Below are positions 26,495 to 41,839 of a stretch of DNA of 64,000 nt, piece by piece (position 1 is the first letter of the stretch; each line of letters opens with the position of its first letter). The position numbers were made by a program, and so were the translations under genes. The stretch covers positions 4,353,501 through 4,417,500 of the forward strand of contig NC_091008.1 of the NCBI RefSeq assembly GCF_041146395.1, in the 5' to 3' direction. The notes beneath the pieces are model-generated. The model was not told where the DNA came from. It searched no databases and was given only the letters and a program-made list of their open reading frames with translations. The stretch is from Eulemur rufifrons (taxonomy: Eukaryota > Chordata > Mammalia > Primates > Lemuridae).

Positions 26495-27358
26495 GGGAAA
26501 CTTTGTTTCATTAACTATTCCTGCATAATGCAACTACAAAATCTCAGCGGCATATGATGGAAAGCATTTATTATTTTTTTTTTTTTTTTTTTTGAGACAG
26601 AGTCTCACTCTGTTGCCCAGGCTAGAGTGAGTGCCGTGGCGTCAGCCTAGCTCACAGCAACCTCAAACTCCTGAGCTCAAGCGATCCTCCTGTCTCAGCC
26701 TCCCGAGTAGCTGGGACTACAGGCATGTGCCACCATGCCCGGCTAATTTTTTCTATATATATTTTTAGCTGTCCATATAATTTCTTTCTATTTTTAGTAG
26801 AGATGGGGTCTCGCTCCTGCTCAGGCTGGTCTCGAACTCCTGAGCTCAAATGATCCGCCCACCTCGGCCTCCCAGAGTGCTAGGATTACAGGCGTGAGCC
26901 ACCGCGCCCGGCCGATGGAAAGCATTTAATTCTCACTCTCAAATTGGCAGGTTGGCTGGGGCAGCTCTGCTCCAGACCGCGGCTGTTGAAATGACTCTGC
27001 TCCCAGCTGGGGGTCCACCCGGGCTGTCTCTTTGCTTCAGAATGGGCTTCACTTGGTTCCACGTGTACTCATTGCTGCACGAATCCCGTAGCTCAGCCTG
27101 AAGCAGCTGCAGCCCCCAAGGGAAGTTTTCACATCCACCGCATAGGTGCAAGATGTCAACGCAACAGCACGAGCCCCTCTCAAATCCCTACTTGTGTCAC
27201 ACCAGCTAATGTCTCGTAGACCAAAGCAAGCCACATGCCTGAGACCAAGAAAAGAGGAAGAGAAGAGCCCATAGTGAGAAACTGCAAGGTAACACAGCAA
27301 AAGGTATGCGTATAAGGACAGATGTAGAAATTAGACCAAAAATTTGATCTACCATACC
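26495..27358 (-). repeat. Old interspersed repeat, probably LTR-derived, split by an Alu
   Basis: The flanks of the Alu at 26571 read ACTATTCCTGCATAATGC...GCATTTA and then ATTCTCACTCTCAAATTGG. The block ends with GAAACTGCAAGGTAACACAG and ATTTGATCTACCATACC. This order resembles a known class of old LTR-like mammalian repeats read backwards. I cannot name the family with certainty. Confidence 0.4.
26556..26928 (-). mobile_element. Strepsirrhine Alu, full dimer
   Basis: Minus-strand Alu from about 26571 to 26913. Perfect 15-bp duplications gatggaaagcattta lie at 26556-26570 and 26914-26928. It carries the 4-bp CTCA duplication in GGCACTCACTCTAGCC (read on the minus strand) shared with two other copies. 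Confidence 0.97.
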
Positions 27359-27837
27359 TGGCTAGGCTAAGCACCCTTGCGACAAACTTCAAAGGTGATC
27401 TCTAGTTTACAGGTGAAAATATAACTACCCCAGGAGATAAAGGAACTTCCCCAAAGTCATAGCTATGACGGAGCCAGGATGCTAACACAGGTCAAGACTG
27501 GTGGGCACAAGAACTCTTGGGACAGCCGGGAGAACCCTCACTGCCCACATTTGTCCCCGCAGGTAGCTGCTGATTCCAGCACAGCCTGTTTCCTACCTAC
27601 CTGTGCTATTTGTTCTCAAGAACATTTGTATCGATAGAGCAGAGAAATTCCTGCACATCTTCCCGTGTAGGAATGCCGGGGGCTTTATTGATGGGAAGGT
27701 AGAAAGGTGGACATCCCTTCCCCAATGGAGATCAGTTTCTTGTACAAGTAACAAAAGATAAGGTGGAACTTTCTGACACTCTTTCTTGTTTTCCCAGAAC
27801 TCAGGGGCTTACATCACTGCCTGTAAGATCAGTCGCC
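27359..27837. other. Intergenic DNA with a MIR relic
   Basis: A reversed MIR piece spans about 27385-27505 (TTTACAGGTGAAAATATAAC, AACTTCCCCAAAGTCATAGC). The rest is single copy. Confidence 0.5.
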
Positions 27838-28184
27838 AAAGTTACTCTTTTTTTTTTTTTAGACAGAGTCTCACTCTGTTGCCTGGGCTAGAGTGCCGTG
27901 GCATCAGCCTAGCTCACAGCAACCTCAAACTCCTGGGCTCAAGTGATCCTCCTGCCTCAGCCTCCCAGGTAGCTGGGACTATAGGCACGCACCACCATGC
28001 CTGGCTAATTTTTTCTATTTTTAGTTGTTTGGCTAATTTCCTTCTATTTTTACTAGAGACGGGGTCTCGCTCTTGCTCAGGCTGGTCTCGAACTCCTGAC
28101 CTCGAGCAATCCTCCCACCTCAGCCTCCCAGAGTGCTAGGATTACAGGCGTGAGCCACCGCGCCTGGCCAAAAGTTACTCTTTT
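27838..28184 (-). mobile_element. Strepsirrhine Alu, full dimer
   Basis: Minus-strand Alu, T-run at 27848 to CGCGCCTGGCC near 28169. Duplications aaagttactctttt lie at 27838-27851 and 28171-28184. The linker is shorter than in sister copies. Confidence 0.95.
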
Positions 28185-28424
28185 AATCCAAAAGCATGAT
28201 GCTGTTTATCCAACGTAATGTCAATTTATGGCAAAGCGTTGTATATTTCACTGTACAAAACATGCTGCAGATATTTAGGTCAAGACAACTGACAAGAGAT
28301 TATGGTTTATATTTTTTATTTCTCTTCCTTCCAATCATTGCCATCGTTGTTCATGATACTTAGTCGCAATGAAATGATTAAGGGCAACAAAATAAAAGAA
28401 GGCATAAGAAGAACAGAATCTGCA

Positions 28425-28605
28425 TCAGTGAATCTTTACCCCAGCTACACATCAGAATCACGATTTGTAAAAATACTGAGGTTCAGGGCACACATCAGAC
28501 CCAATGTATAAGAACTTCTGGGTGAGGTCTGGACGTCAGCATTTTATAAGAGCTTCTTAGGTGATTTTAATAACCAGCCGGGATTATAAACACTGTTCTG
28601 ATAAT
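28425..28605 (+). repeat. MER5A-like hAT element
   Basis: CATCAGTGAATCTTTACCCC, CACATCAGAATCACGATTTG, TTCTGGGTGAGGTCTGG and TTAGGTGATTTTAATAACC follow the MER5A body. It is non-coding and old. Confidence 0.65.
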
Positions 28606-28700
28606 AGCAACCTAGATTTTCCTTGTTATGACATCTTTTTATTTCCTTAATTAACCCCAAATTGCCATTTCAGCTATTGGGGAATATCCAGTATCCTCAC

Positions 28701-29140
<440 letters not shown>

Positions 29141-30041
29141 GTTGGGGGAGAAAAACCAGCTCTAGGGAATAGAACTTACAGGAATAAGGCCAAGAACAAG
29201 CCCAGATAAGCCAGAGAGAGTATTGGGCTGCCCCCAACTCCCCACTAGAGACCAGAAAGCTAAGACATAGAAATCCAGAAACAAAAAAAGACCTACCCAG
29301 TAGGTAGACTATCATCAGGTGTCTTTACCAAGAGTAGATGCAGAAACCCTTGTCAGATACAGCCAACCCCAGCTGCAGAATCCAGAACTTTTCCCTACAC
29401 AGCAAGGGACCAGACAATATGTTCCGAATAGTAAGAGAGGAAAACACATCTTAATACCTCCGTAGGTGAAGTTCCAGCACAATCCGTTGGAGATACCCAT
29501 TCACAAGCAGTGAAATCAAGTTTCAATGAGGTAAGAACCAGCCACTACTTTCTAAAATATATGTATATTGGTACCTAAAATGCCATGTCAATTATTTGAT
29601 CAACCCACATCTGAGGGCTCTAGTGTAAATCCTAAAAACAAGATTGTTTTTGTGATAAAACCCACCACGGCTAACTCATTTTTGGCCTTCAGTTGCTCTG
29701 TTCTTAGTCATACCTCTTCTACCCTTACTAATGAAACTGTCCTTTATTACAGCCTTGAGTGTATTCAGAGAGACAATCCTCTTATTCAGAATTACTGTTA
29801 AAATGAGCAAATCCAAATCTCCCATTACCAAACCCATGAAGAAAAATCCTCCAAGTTCAGGCAGTAGTTGAAGAACATAGGTTTCCAAAATAATAGAGAA
29901 TGATTTTTTTTTTTTGAGTGCTATAATTTGGAAGTCAGACTCATAGAACCCAAGACACTGAAAAAGAGAACGTAGCTTAAGTATCATTTCCACCATTACC
30001 AAAAGGGGTAGAAAGAGTTGTGTGATAAAAAGAGAACTTTC
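29141..30041. other. Intergenic single-copy DNA
   Basis: No recognisable gene or repeat. A minus-strand frame at about 29676-30059 has no domain I recognise. Confidence 0.45.
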
Positions 30042-30162
30042 AGCTGGGTGTGGTGGCACACTGCAGCTACCCAGGAGCTGGGAGGCTCACCTGAGCCCAG
30101 GAGTTGAGTCCAGCCTGGGCAACATAGCACGACTTTGTCTCTATGCAAGGAAAAGAAAAGAT
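30042..30162 (+). mobile_element. Alu monomer (FLAM-like)
   Basis: A single Alu arm (AGCTGGGTGTGGTGGCAC ... GCCTGGGCAACATAGCACG) with an AAAAGAAAAG tail. Flanks agagaacttt and ggagaacttt look like the target duplication. Small internal deletions are present. Confidence 0.75.
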
Positions 30163-31268
30163 GGAGAACTTTTATCTATTATTGGATCAGACACCAGTCA
30201 TCTGACCGGCTATGGCTGTCAGAGATGTATGTTACCCCTCAGAGAGCATCCTTTTCTTACATCAGTAATAAGGGGATCCCCAAGGAACTCCACAGTGTTG
30301 GTATAAAAGCCCTATGAGGAGACAGATGGGTAGGTACTTAGCGCAGTACAAAGCAAAGCATGGACGCAAGGTGTTGGTATTTCTGCAAGATGAACACTTT
30401 CCTCCAGGAGTATTTTGTTCACTCTGACTCATCCCAAGACCAGTGTGATTGCCTGGGTGTTGGGAGGATTTTGTTTTATGTTCATTGTTATATAGTTCAT
30501 GTTCCCATTTCATCTTTCCCGTCTTTATCTTGCTTCTTCTATTTGTTTGCAGAATTTTCATTTTGCTTGCTCAGGAATAAAAATCTTCCGTTCATGATCC
30601 CTCCACCGCACCATTTTACTCATTCCGGAGCATGGAATCGTTGGTGTCTGCTTGAAGGTTTCTTTCAGAGGAGCAAGTAGGCCTGAAAAAGAGTGTCTGC
30701 AGGTGTCTTTCGCTGCTGATTGACTCAAAAAGTGAGACGAGAGAACAGGTTCGTTAAACTGGTGCGTTGGAAGTAGAGGGGAACACGGGGCTTCGCCTTC
30801 AAACACAGGGCAGTAGCTGATGCACCTACTTAGACACAGGTGTTTTTCCTCAAACGAGCCTCCGTCCACTCTGGCTGAATTTCTCCCTGACAATAATAAC
30901 GATGTTGATATTTTTGAGGGACCCTCACGTGAGCGCTGAGCCAATGTGGATGACGAAAGAGTCAGCAAATGAACAAAAATATCAACGTTCTTACGGATCC
31001 AGACTAGGTTGGAGGACTTAGCTTATTGTAAGAACCAACATGGCTTTGCTCACTCCCAGCTCTCAGTCTAGCAGACTCAGAAAAGCCCACCTGAGGGAAA
31101 GTTTGAGACCACGGAAGAGACACCCAGGGCACTAATTCCACTGCTTTGAGTGGACAGTGAAGAGAGAGTGAGAGGGAGACCAAATCTCTTCATGCTCAGG
31201 ACTTTTAATAGAACAGACCCTCACAATCAAAGAAATTAGAGTAATGGCTGTTGCCAGCCAAGCAGGTC
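30163..31268. other. Intergenic single-copy DNA
   Basis: No recognisable gene or repeat. Confidence 0.45.
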
Positions 31269-31470
31269 AGGGGGAGGGGAGGGGAGGGGAGGGGAGGGGA
31301 GAGGGAGGGGAGGGGAGGGGAGAGGGAGGGGAGGGGGGAGGGGAGGGGAGGGGGAGGGGGGGGGAGGGGAGGGGGGAGGGGGAGGGAGGGGAGGGGAGGG
31401 GAGGGGAGGGGAGGGGAGGGGAGGGGAGGAGGGGGGAGGGAGGAGTGGGGAGTGGGAGTGGGAGTCGGAG
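31269..31470 (+). repeat. (GGGGA)n G-rich satellite-like tract
   Basis: About 200 bases of G4-5A units with occasional GGGGGG and GAGA variants. Nearly all bases on the plus strand are purine. Runs of four or more G recur every 5-6 bases, so G-quadruplex formation is plausible. The long open frames across it are low-complexity Gly/Glu/Arg or Pro/Ser/Leu and not genes. Confidence 0.97.
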
Positions 31471-31549
31471 TCAAAGGTTGGAAGCCCACAGGGATGATCT
31501 TTCCTCACAGAAACCAGAAATCAGAAGAGCTGTTTCTCCCTAACAAACA

Positions 31550-31715
31550 ATAATAGCTGACATTTATTGAGTTGTTACTATGTGCCAAGCACTGCGATAA
31601 AATCTTTACCCAGATTCACCCATTTCATACTCCCAACAAGCCTATGAGATAGATACTATTATTATCTCTGTTTTACAGATGAGGAAACTGAGGCACAGAA
31701 AAGTTGAGTCATTGC
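31550..31715 (-). repeat. MIR element
   Basis: TGACATTTATTGAGTTGTT, TATGTGCCAAGCACTGCG, then TTTTACAGATGAGGAAACTG: a well-kept reversed MIR. Confidence 0.85.
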
Positions 31716-32434
31716 ATGAGAGAAAAGAAAATCACATCCAAATACAAGACTCACCAAGAAACCAGCAACATTGTATCACTTGTAGAATTTCATGAGGAAG
31801 TCCGGGCGAGATGGAAGAGTTTCTTTTCTTCTACATTTAGTGTTTCTGTTCCCGATACATCTAGGGGTGCAGGAAAATACCCACACACAGTTCTGCCCGT
31901 GAGCTGGGCTGGCCTTAGCGAGGTATGGCAGGAAGGACAGGAGGAATGTTCCTCTCGCTCCAAAATGTCTCTCCTGTAGGCTGGTGTGAAACCAGCACAA
32001 AACCCCCACAATCCTCCCCTCCTCAGGCTAATGCGCCCAAGGCCAGGTGTAAAAGATAAGTGTCATTAACACAAGTAACAATGGGTTCCATCAGCCTGTA
32101 TCCCCTTGCAGCTTTGGAGGTGGAGGTAGACTCTAGGAAGGAAGCCCTGGGGAAATGAGACAGGTTACAGGAGGTTAGAAGACGGGGAGGAGAACTCTCA
32201 GGGTGTGTGGCTCGGTGACAAGGGTGCACATTCGCCCCTGGCCTTCGGGGACTGAAAGAGCAAGAGCACAAAGCAAGGAATGGTTTGTCCCTCCTTCACT
32301 TTGTTGCGTGAGATGTCCCCAAGTCTTTCCCCGAGGGATGTTCTTATAGAATCCCTGTCATTTGCCAGAAGGTCCCCCGAAGCTCTCGACTGTCCCCTCC
32401 CTCGAGCAGACACCCCGTCTCCCTTAAAGACGCT
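31716..32434. other. Intergenic single-copy DNA
   Basis: No recognisable gene. It may include the diverged rest of the MLT1 LTR that follows. Confidence 0.4.
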
Positions 32435-32602
32435 TGTCATTGGCGTCAGGGCCCACCCACATAATCCTGAATAATCTCCTCATTTCGAAATCGGAACTTA
32501 ATCACATCTACAAAGATTCTTTTTCCAAATAAGTTAATATTCGCAGGTCCCAGGGATTAGGAAGGGGACATATTTTGGGGAGACCACAATTCCACCCACT
32601 AC
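32435..32602 (-). mobile_element. MLT1-type MaLR LTR fragment
   Basis: Read on the minus strand it starts GTAGTGGGTGGAATTGTGG, then TATGTCCCCTTCCTAATCCC, AGATGTGATTAAGTTCCG and GGATTATGTGGGTGGGCCC. This is the 5' part of an MLT1C-like LTR. Confidence 0.7.
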
Positions 32603-32734
32603 GCATCACCGGGAAAACAAGTGAGAAAAATGAGAAATTATAAAGAACTAGTACGGTGGTTTAGAATTCCACCCCCCTCACCTCGCCAACAAAACTACTC
32701 ACACGAGGGGTGCACAGGACACCCCGAAGAGAAG

Positions 32735-32900
32735 GCCAGAGGAGAACACTGGGCTCCAGTCTCAACCCTGGTGCCAATGACGCATGTGATCCTGGATGAT
32801 TCATTTGTCCTCTCCGGGCTCCGGTTTTCTTATCTGTGAATGAGGGATTGCTCAGACGTTCTCTGAGTCCCCTATCAACTTCAGCATCTGATGATTCTCC
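32735..32900 (+). repeat. MIR element
   Basis: CACTGGGCTCCAGTCTCAAC, TGATTCATTTGTCCTCTCCG and TTTTCTTATCTGTGAATG match MIR in plus orientation. Confidence 0.65.
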
Positions 32901-33290
32901 AGAAAATTCCAAGCATATTTGAAAGCCCAGCATGCACAGAGTTGGAAAACAGACAGAAGGCACGTTATCACAGCCAGTCTTTCGTTCAGCAAACACTGCT
33001 GAAGGCCTTCTTTTTCCCGGAAAAGCAGGAATCCTCAGTACATTGACAAATAAGCCATTGCATTAGGTAAAACAATAATACCCAGAATCTTCCAGAGATG
33101 CTAAAAATCAACAGGCCTCCCCCCCCAAAAAAAATTTAAACTGTTTTTTTTTTTTTTTTATAAAGTCTATTTTATCAAAAAAAGAAGAAAAAGACCTGGC
33201 ATAGCTAATCTCAAGCGGACCTGCCTGGTGAGAGTTCAGAGCTTCATGACACACACCTGATCGTGTTCTGTGCTAGGGAGACGCTGTAGG
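32901..33290. other. Intergenic DNA with A- and T-runs
   Basis: Single-copy DNA with short homopolymers near 33120-33190. Confidence 0.45.
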
Positions 33291-33316
33291 TAAAATAAAT
33301 AAATAAATAAATAAAA
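33291..33316 (+). repeat. (AAAT)n microsatellite
   Basis: Six or so AAAT units. Confidence 0.9.
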
Positions 33317-33440
33317 CTATGGGTTCTGGGTTCAGTTCACTCCGAGATCAACCCCAACTCTATGAGCTCTTGAACAAGTCACTGAAGTTTCCAGAACCTG
33401 TGTGCTCAGGTGGAAAAAGGAAAAAAATAAAAACTGTGAG
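33317..33440 (+). repeat. MIR element
   Basis: GGGTTCTGGGTTCAGTTCAC, CTCTTGAACAAGTCACTGAA and CCAGAACCTGTGTGCTCAGG follow MIR. Confidence 0.6.
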
Positions 33441-33778
33441 AATGTATATTCCGTGGAGAAATGGTGAGAGCTCCACTGGAGAAGGTATGGAGAGCATTTA
33501 GTAGCAGCTGCCTGGCTTATATTGCTTCCTTCTCTCTGCCCTGCCCAGGTGAAAGCAAATACATCTGACCTTAAATAAAGTTGTAAAGTGTTTGAAGTTC
33601 ACTTTTCACCTGCTTCCCCCTGCTTTTCTTTTCCCTCTAGATGGTGACCCTTCCAGGCAGAGAATGTGTCCTTTACAGTTGTTTATGGATTAAAATTATT
33701 CGTACCAAGATGTTACATGAAGCAGCCTTCCAATTATTTTGTCTCTGATTGTAGAAGGTGCGTCAAAGTATGTCTGGA
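33441..33778. other. Intergenic single-copy DNA
   Basis: Nothing recognisable. Confidence 0.4.
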
Positions 33779-34825
<1,047 letters not shown>

Positions 34826-35179
34826 GGGTTTTTTTGTTTGTTTTTGTTTTTGTTTTTGTTTTTTGAGACAGAGTCTCACTCTGTTGCCCAAGCTAGAGTG
34901 CCGTAGCGTCAGCCTCACTCACAGCAACCTCCAACTCCTGGGCTCAAGCGATCCTCCTGCCTCAGCCTCCCGAGTAGCTGGGACTACAGGCATGCGCCAC
35001 CATGCCCGGCTGATTTTTTCTATACACATTTTTGTTGTTCAGCTAATTTCTTTCTATTTTTAGTAGAAACAGGGTCTCGCTCTTGCTCAGGCTGGTCTTG
35101 AACTCCTGAGCTCAAACGATCCACCCGCCTAGGCCTCCCAGAGTGCTAGGATTACAGGCGTGAGCCACAGCGCCTGGCC
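34826..35179 (-). mobile_element. Strepsirrhine Alu with (TTTTTG)n tail
   Basis: The minus-strand Alu tail has expanded to TTTGTTTTTG units (34830-34862). The body runs to CAGCGCCTGGCC at 35179. Confidence 0.94.
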
Positions 35180-36076
<897 letters not shown>

Positions 36077-37200
36077 TATTAAATATACTCTATTACTATT
36101 ACTGTCATAGGAAAATCACTTCTATGAATGACGAGATCAGGGAAAGGAGAGACAGGAAGAGTCTGAACTGCGTAGCTTGGTTCTTTTATAATTCAGCATT
36201 ATTTCAGAGAATGTTTTATAAAAATATGAAGTATTGTTTTCTCATTCTATGCATGATGCTATACTGAATGAAGTGTGAAGTTAAAGTTTGTGGTAGATCT
36301 TCAACAAGGACTACAGGAACTCACTAGAGAATGAGACAACATTTTTGCAAAATAGATTGGGAGTGTTTAAAGACTTTATAGGAGTTCTCTACATGAGTCG
36401 GAGAGTTTCCCCATTTTGATTATTATTTATCCTATTCTTTATTTGTTTTTGTTGTCAAAATTATAAGCAGATAGGACTTACAGGAAATGTTGATATGGAA
36501 TGTATGTATATATGTGCATAAACATTTATACAACATTTATACAGGGTGGCCTATTTAAAATCACAATGTTTTACATGAACTTCCTATTGTGAATATTTAA
36601 ACATATATTCATTTCTACGTATACAGAATACAGGGTATAGATGGAGAGAACATATTTATAATTATGTAACTATTTTAAACTGTCATTTTTCATGAAAATG
36701 GGCTAAAATTGAATAAAATAAAACACTAACATAAAGTTGAATCATTTTACTTCTAAGTAGGATAGAAAGATCTGATTTAGCTTCCTTAAATGTTCATGAC
36801 AGCTTCTTTGTCTTTTTTTTTACAGGTATGAACTCAAGTATAAAGAAAAAAATTCTGGTAAGAATAACAACCTCAAAAACAAAAATCCATTGTTTAAAAA
36901 AAATAGTGAAAAACACAGTCAAAAACCACTGTCAAAAACAGTGAGATATTTTTCAGCCCAATACTAATGTTTATTAACTAAAACCTAATATTAGCAAAGA
37001 ATATGTGACTATTCAATCACAATCCCCTTGGTCATTAGTTACTTTGAAGGTCTGCATCTATACTGATTTCATAATTTTTCAAGTATCTGCTTATAACCTG
37101 AAAATTATAAAATGGATATAAAACCGGAGGTAGAAAAATCAGACATGATGAATCCATTCAAATCAGTGAATTTCATCCAGATCGGTAATTCATTCTATTT
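36077..37200. other. AT-rich intergenic DNA
   Basis: No gene is supported. A chance-looking acceptor and donor pair brackets 32 bases at 36826-36857. Confidence 0.45.
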
Positions 37201-37569
<369 letters not shown>

Positions 37570-38316
37570 TTCATAAAGAAATTGATTTTTATTTTCTCCC
37601 CACTCTTCAACCTCATTCGTTGTCTTGCACTATGTCTAGGCCATACGTAGCCAGACAGGCACAGGCTAGTGACCCACTAATAAATAAAATACAGACATAG
37701 TTTCCAATGGGGCACCAAGGACTTCCAGACATGGTAACAGAGGGGAACATTGGGGGCTTCCAGACTTCTACCCCAGCCTTCAGAATCAAGCTCCTCTATC
37801 TTGGCAGACTTCTATTCCACATGGGACTGCATGATCACCAAACCTGGCCCTTCTGTGACATATCCTCTTTCGAGGAACTCTCACAAATATGCTCACCTGT
37901 GAGAGATTTAGTTCGCTGGTTTGGTAGTAAAGCAAGAGTGAGTAGCCTTGAACCTGGCCCTCATCCTTGCCTTCTTCCAAACCCTGAGAGCCCTCTGAGG
38001 TCTGGACTAGCTGGCTGATTGGGTTGCAGCTGTTCAGTGAAATAATCTTTGGAAGGGCCTAGAAAAAAATGTGCTTTCCTAGTGTCTTCAAATCTTGCAA
38101 AAGACATATTAAAAAGGAAAAGCTAAATTAGCAACATTTAAACCAAGTCACTGCATTCGTTACAATATTATACAAAATATTGTAACAAAATGGTTGAGAA
38201 GGTGAGGAGTTAACTTCACTTATAATTAGAAGTAAATTTTCAATTTAAAATGTAATGCTATTTAAATTCAATCTGGGGAACGAAAGACTCAAAAAACAGT
38301 CTTCTAAAGTCGATGT
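37570..38316. other. Intergenic DNA
   Basis: No gene is supported. 37600-38040 is more GC-rich than its flanks and could be an old repeat I cannot name. Confidence 0.4.
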
Positions 38317-38680
<364 letters not shown>

Positions 38681-39356
38681 CTACTATGTCAGTTTAACCA
38701 TCTCTCTTTTCTTTCCTTTTTCTATGATCATTTGCACATAATTAAAAGATTCCATCAGTTTTTCTCTTTTAACTCAGCATATGCCCATTACAGATCTAAA
38801 AATATTATTTCCATCATCCAGAACTCAGCCTAAAAAGAATTATCGCAAAATAAATCTACCAGGTTAACTGAATCATCTTGTTGAGCCACACTCCTAGAAC
38901 TTGCCTCTGCTTTTTTCTCATTTTAGGTCAGCCATTCCTTTACCTTTCTTGATTTTTTTCCCCCTTTCTATTCAATGACACATTCTCGTGGGTTTAGAAA
39001 GGCTGGGGTATGAGAAAAGGGAATATGATATGTGTACCCTAAAAGAAAACAATAAATAAATATTTCCAGATGGAAAGCATTATTTTTGTTTTTATTGACA
39101 TTTGTAGACCCTACTTGATGTTGGTAAATTAGAAACCAGCAGAATGACATTAATGCTTTGGGAAAAGAGGGATGAGTAGTCAATTGTGGCAAAAGGAATA
39201 GAGAATTGTGAGACTGTAGATTTAACCATTCACAGCTACTCTGCTGTGGAGACAAGAAAATAATACAAAATGCTTTCCGTGAGTATAACTCCGAGAGAAA
39301 AGAAGAGACACTTCAGCAGAGGATAAGGAGAAGAAATATCAAAAACGAAAATGAGT

Positions 39357-39445
39357 AAGAATCCTACTGCTTTTTTTAATTGATAAATTAAAATTGTATA
39401 TATTTATCGTGGACAACAGGATGTTTTAAAGAATCCTATTGCTTT
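39357..39445 (+). repeat. Short L1 3'-region insert between 17-bp direct repeats
   Basis: AATTGTATATATTTATCGTG followed by GACAACAGGATGTTTT resembles the 3' part of old L1MA/L1MB elements. Direct repeats aagaatcctactgcttt (39357-39373) and aagaatcctattgcttt (39429-39445) flank only 55 bases, and no poly-A tail is present. Confidence 0.55.
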
Positions 39446-41839
39446 CGAGTTACAAATCACATCCAGGAAAAGGAATTTCTCAAAAACTTCTGTATATGTG
39501 ACTTTGAAAGAAGAAAGAACATTTACACTCCAATAAGAACAGTGCATCGAAAATTACACTTGTTCTAGGCTTACTCCAACATTTTCTCTCAGGAAATGTA
39601 AGTATTTTTTGAGTGAATCACCAGTTTCTTGAAGTCAGGCTTGGGAAATGATCTAAATTCATCTGTAGGGAAAAAAAACCACATCTAAACAAAAAGGTAG
39701 TTGTTCTAACCTCAAGAGCGACGTGAAGAAAATGACCAACACCCTCCCCAGAGAGAGACGGCACAAATATCAACAGTCTGAACAAGTGGAGGTGGTCCTC
39801 TCAGGCCAGGAGGTGTGGTCCGTGTACGATTTCCAGATAAGAACAAAATCATGACACTAAAACAGTAGCTGCACTCTTAGTGACATGCGAGATTTGAAAA
39901 ATATGACAACCATCTCAATCTACTCAAGTAGCACTCACGGCGAGGGTGAAATTTTATCAACATTGGTTAACTTATGGTGTATTAGAAACCTAGCAAGGAG
40001 ATAAATTGATGGATTAAAAGATAAAGCACTCATAGGCAGACAAACAGAAGGACAGATCGAGTTACAATCCAATGCGTACTTTACTCAGGCGGGAAGATAA
40101 TAACCAACCTTCGAGAAGCGGTGTGTCTGCTAGGAAAGACCTGAACTTAGAATTTTCCGACGTTTGTTTTTAATTGAGTTCTTCCAGCATCGTGCTGCAA
40201 CTCTCAAAGTCTCTCTGAAACCATTTTCCATCTGTTAAATGAGGCCAATGATATTTTCATAAGGTTTTTCTTTTTTTAGGGTGAAGGACATGAAATATTT
40301 GGAGGACTACAGAAAATATACCCCCTATTAATTAGAGCTATTCGATGTGACATCATTTTCTTCAGTAATTGGGGACCAGTCCATAGACATGTGTATGGGT
40401 GTGAGATGATGAAGCATGAGAATGCATTACCAAGGGAAATTGGGAGTCTCTCTAGAAAAGGGCATCTGGCTACTTTTCTGGAAGTGATTTAAACATAGGC
40501 TGAGGGAGAGGGGCACACTCTAGATCATTTCAAGACTTTACTTTCTATGGATTCTAAGTTTTCTTTCCACTTAGAAAAGTACTAACTATGAGATCCACAA
40601 GGTAGAAATAGAAAATTAGCTTCTGTGTGTCCTCAAACCTTACTTTCAAAAATATTGTAGCATTCTGGAGGAGGTGGTCTTGGATTTCTTTGACAGCACA
40701 ACTCGAGATCCTCCTGGAAATGAATTCACCTCCCCCCCTTTTTTTTTTTATAAGATCCCTTTCCATGTCACCTCATTCTACACATAGCACGAAGGAATGA
40801 GACAATTTTTTCCAGAAAGCAGGAGACCGGATTGATTCTTTCATTTTCTTCCTATGTTTCCTCCAACTGAGAGGCCATACATAGACTTATATGTATCTAT
40901 CCCTCTGGCAAAGGCCAAAATGAAGCCAATTTTGGAGCATTTTCAATCATGGGACAAACTTGAATTGGGAATAAACCTTGGGATCCGTCACTGTCCTGTT
41001 GTGATAAAAATGGACCCCGTAGAAGGCTCCTTGGCATTCTCCTCTGGCTAACGTTCCACCACCAACAAATAGTACATCGTCCAACATGGCTCACCACGGA
41101 CTGAGCCCTTGAAATTATTCTCTTTCCCCTGCATTTGTCTCCTGACCCCTCCCCACCCAAGATTTCTTCTTTGGCACAGAAGTCATTTCACTTAAAATTT
41201 CAAGTGAATTTACTACAGTAATGGAGTTGAAAACTAGACCGAGGTAGGTCAAGATAGTAAAAATTTCATTTCTCTTTTGAGGTTGGCATGGTTTGACACA
41301 ACAACCAGATTCCGAACAGGTTTTTCTAGATTTCACTCCCCATCCAATGTGCATGTTCCTGCAATATAGACGTCCTCGTTGCCCAGTCCTTACTTCTACC
41401 TCCCTTTGGTTCTAGGATGAAACTACTCAAACCTCATTCAGAGACTCTATTCTCCCTTGGAATCTCTGGGAAAGAGTTCTGATAAACAAGATTTCTGAAA
41501 TCTTATATTAGGTTAAGGCCGACCTGACAATCTGAGCATGAATTTTCTTGTAGCTCAGAACATCGCTCAACTTATCTTTCTCCTTTTAGAAATAAACTGT
41601 CCAGGACAAATATTAGAGATTGGCTTTTCTGCTCTCTCATCCAATCATTGTCCTTTCCTCCTCTTTTGCATTTAAAACATTTCTGACTTTCTCCATCCCC
41701 AGGTAATACCTGTCTGTGCATTTTCCTTTTGTTTTTTGAAATGTTCCACATGGAAGTTCTATGTATCCTTCCCCCAGAGGACTCTGACCTTGCAGTCTTG
41801 GTCACCATCAGTTCAGTATACTAATCAACGCTTGGGACG

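Noticed and set aside
30180..30680. Possible processed pseudogene
   Set aside because: No recognisable parent protein, and no poly-A tail or target duplication at the ends.
31205..31553. Long frames with Gly/Glu/Arg or Pro/Ser/Leu repeats
   Set aside because: Low-complexity translation of the (GGGGA)n tract, open in several frames at once.
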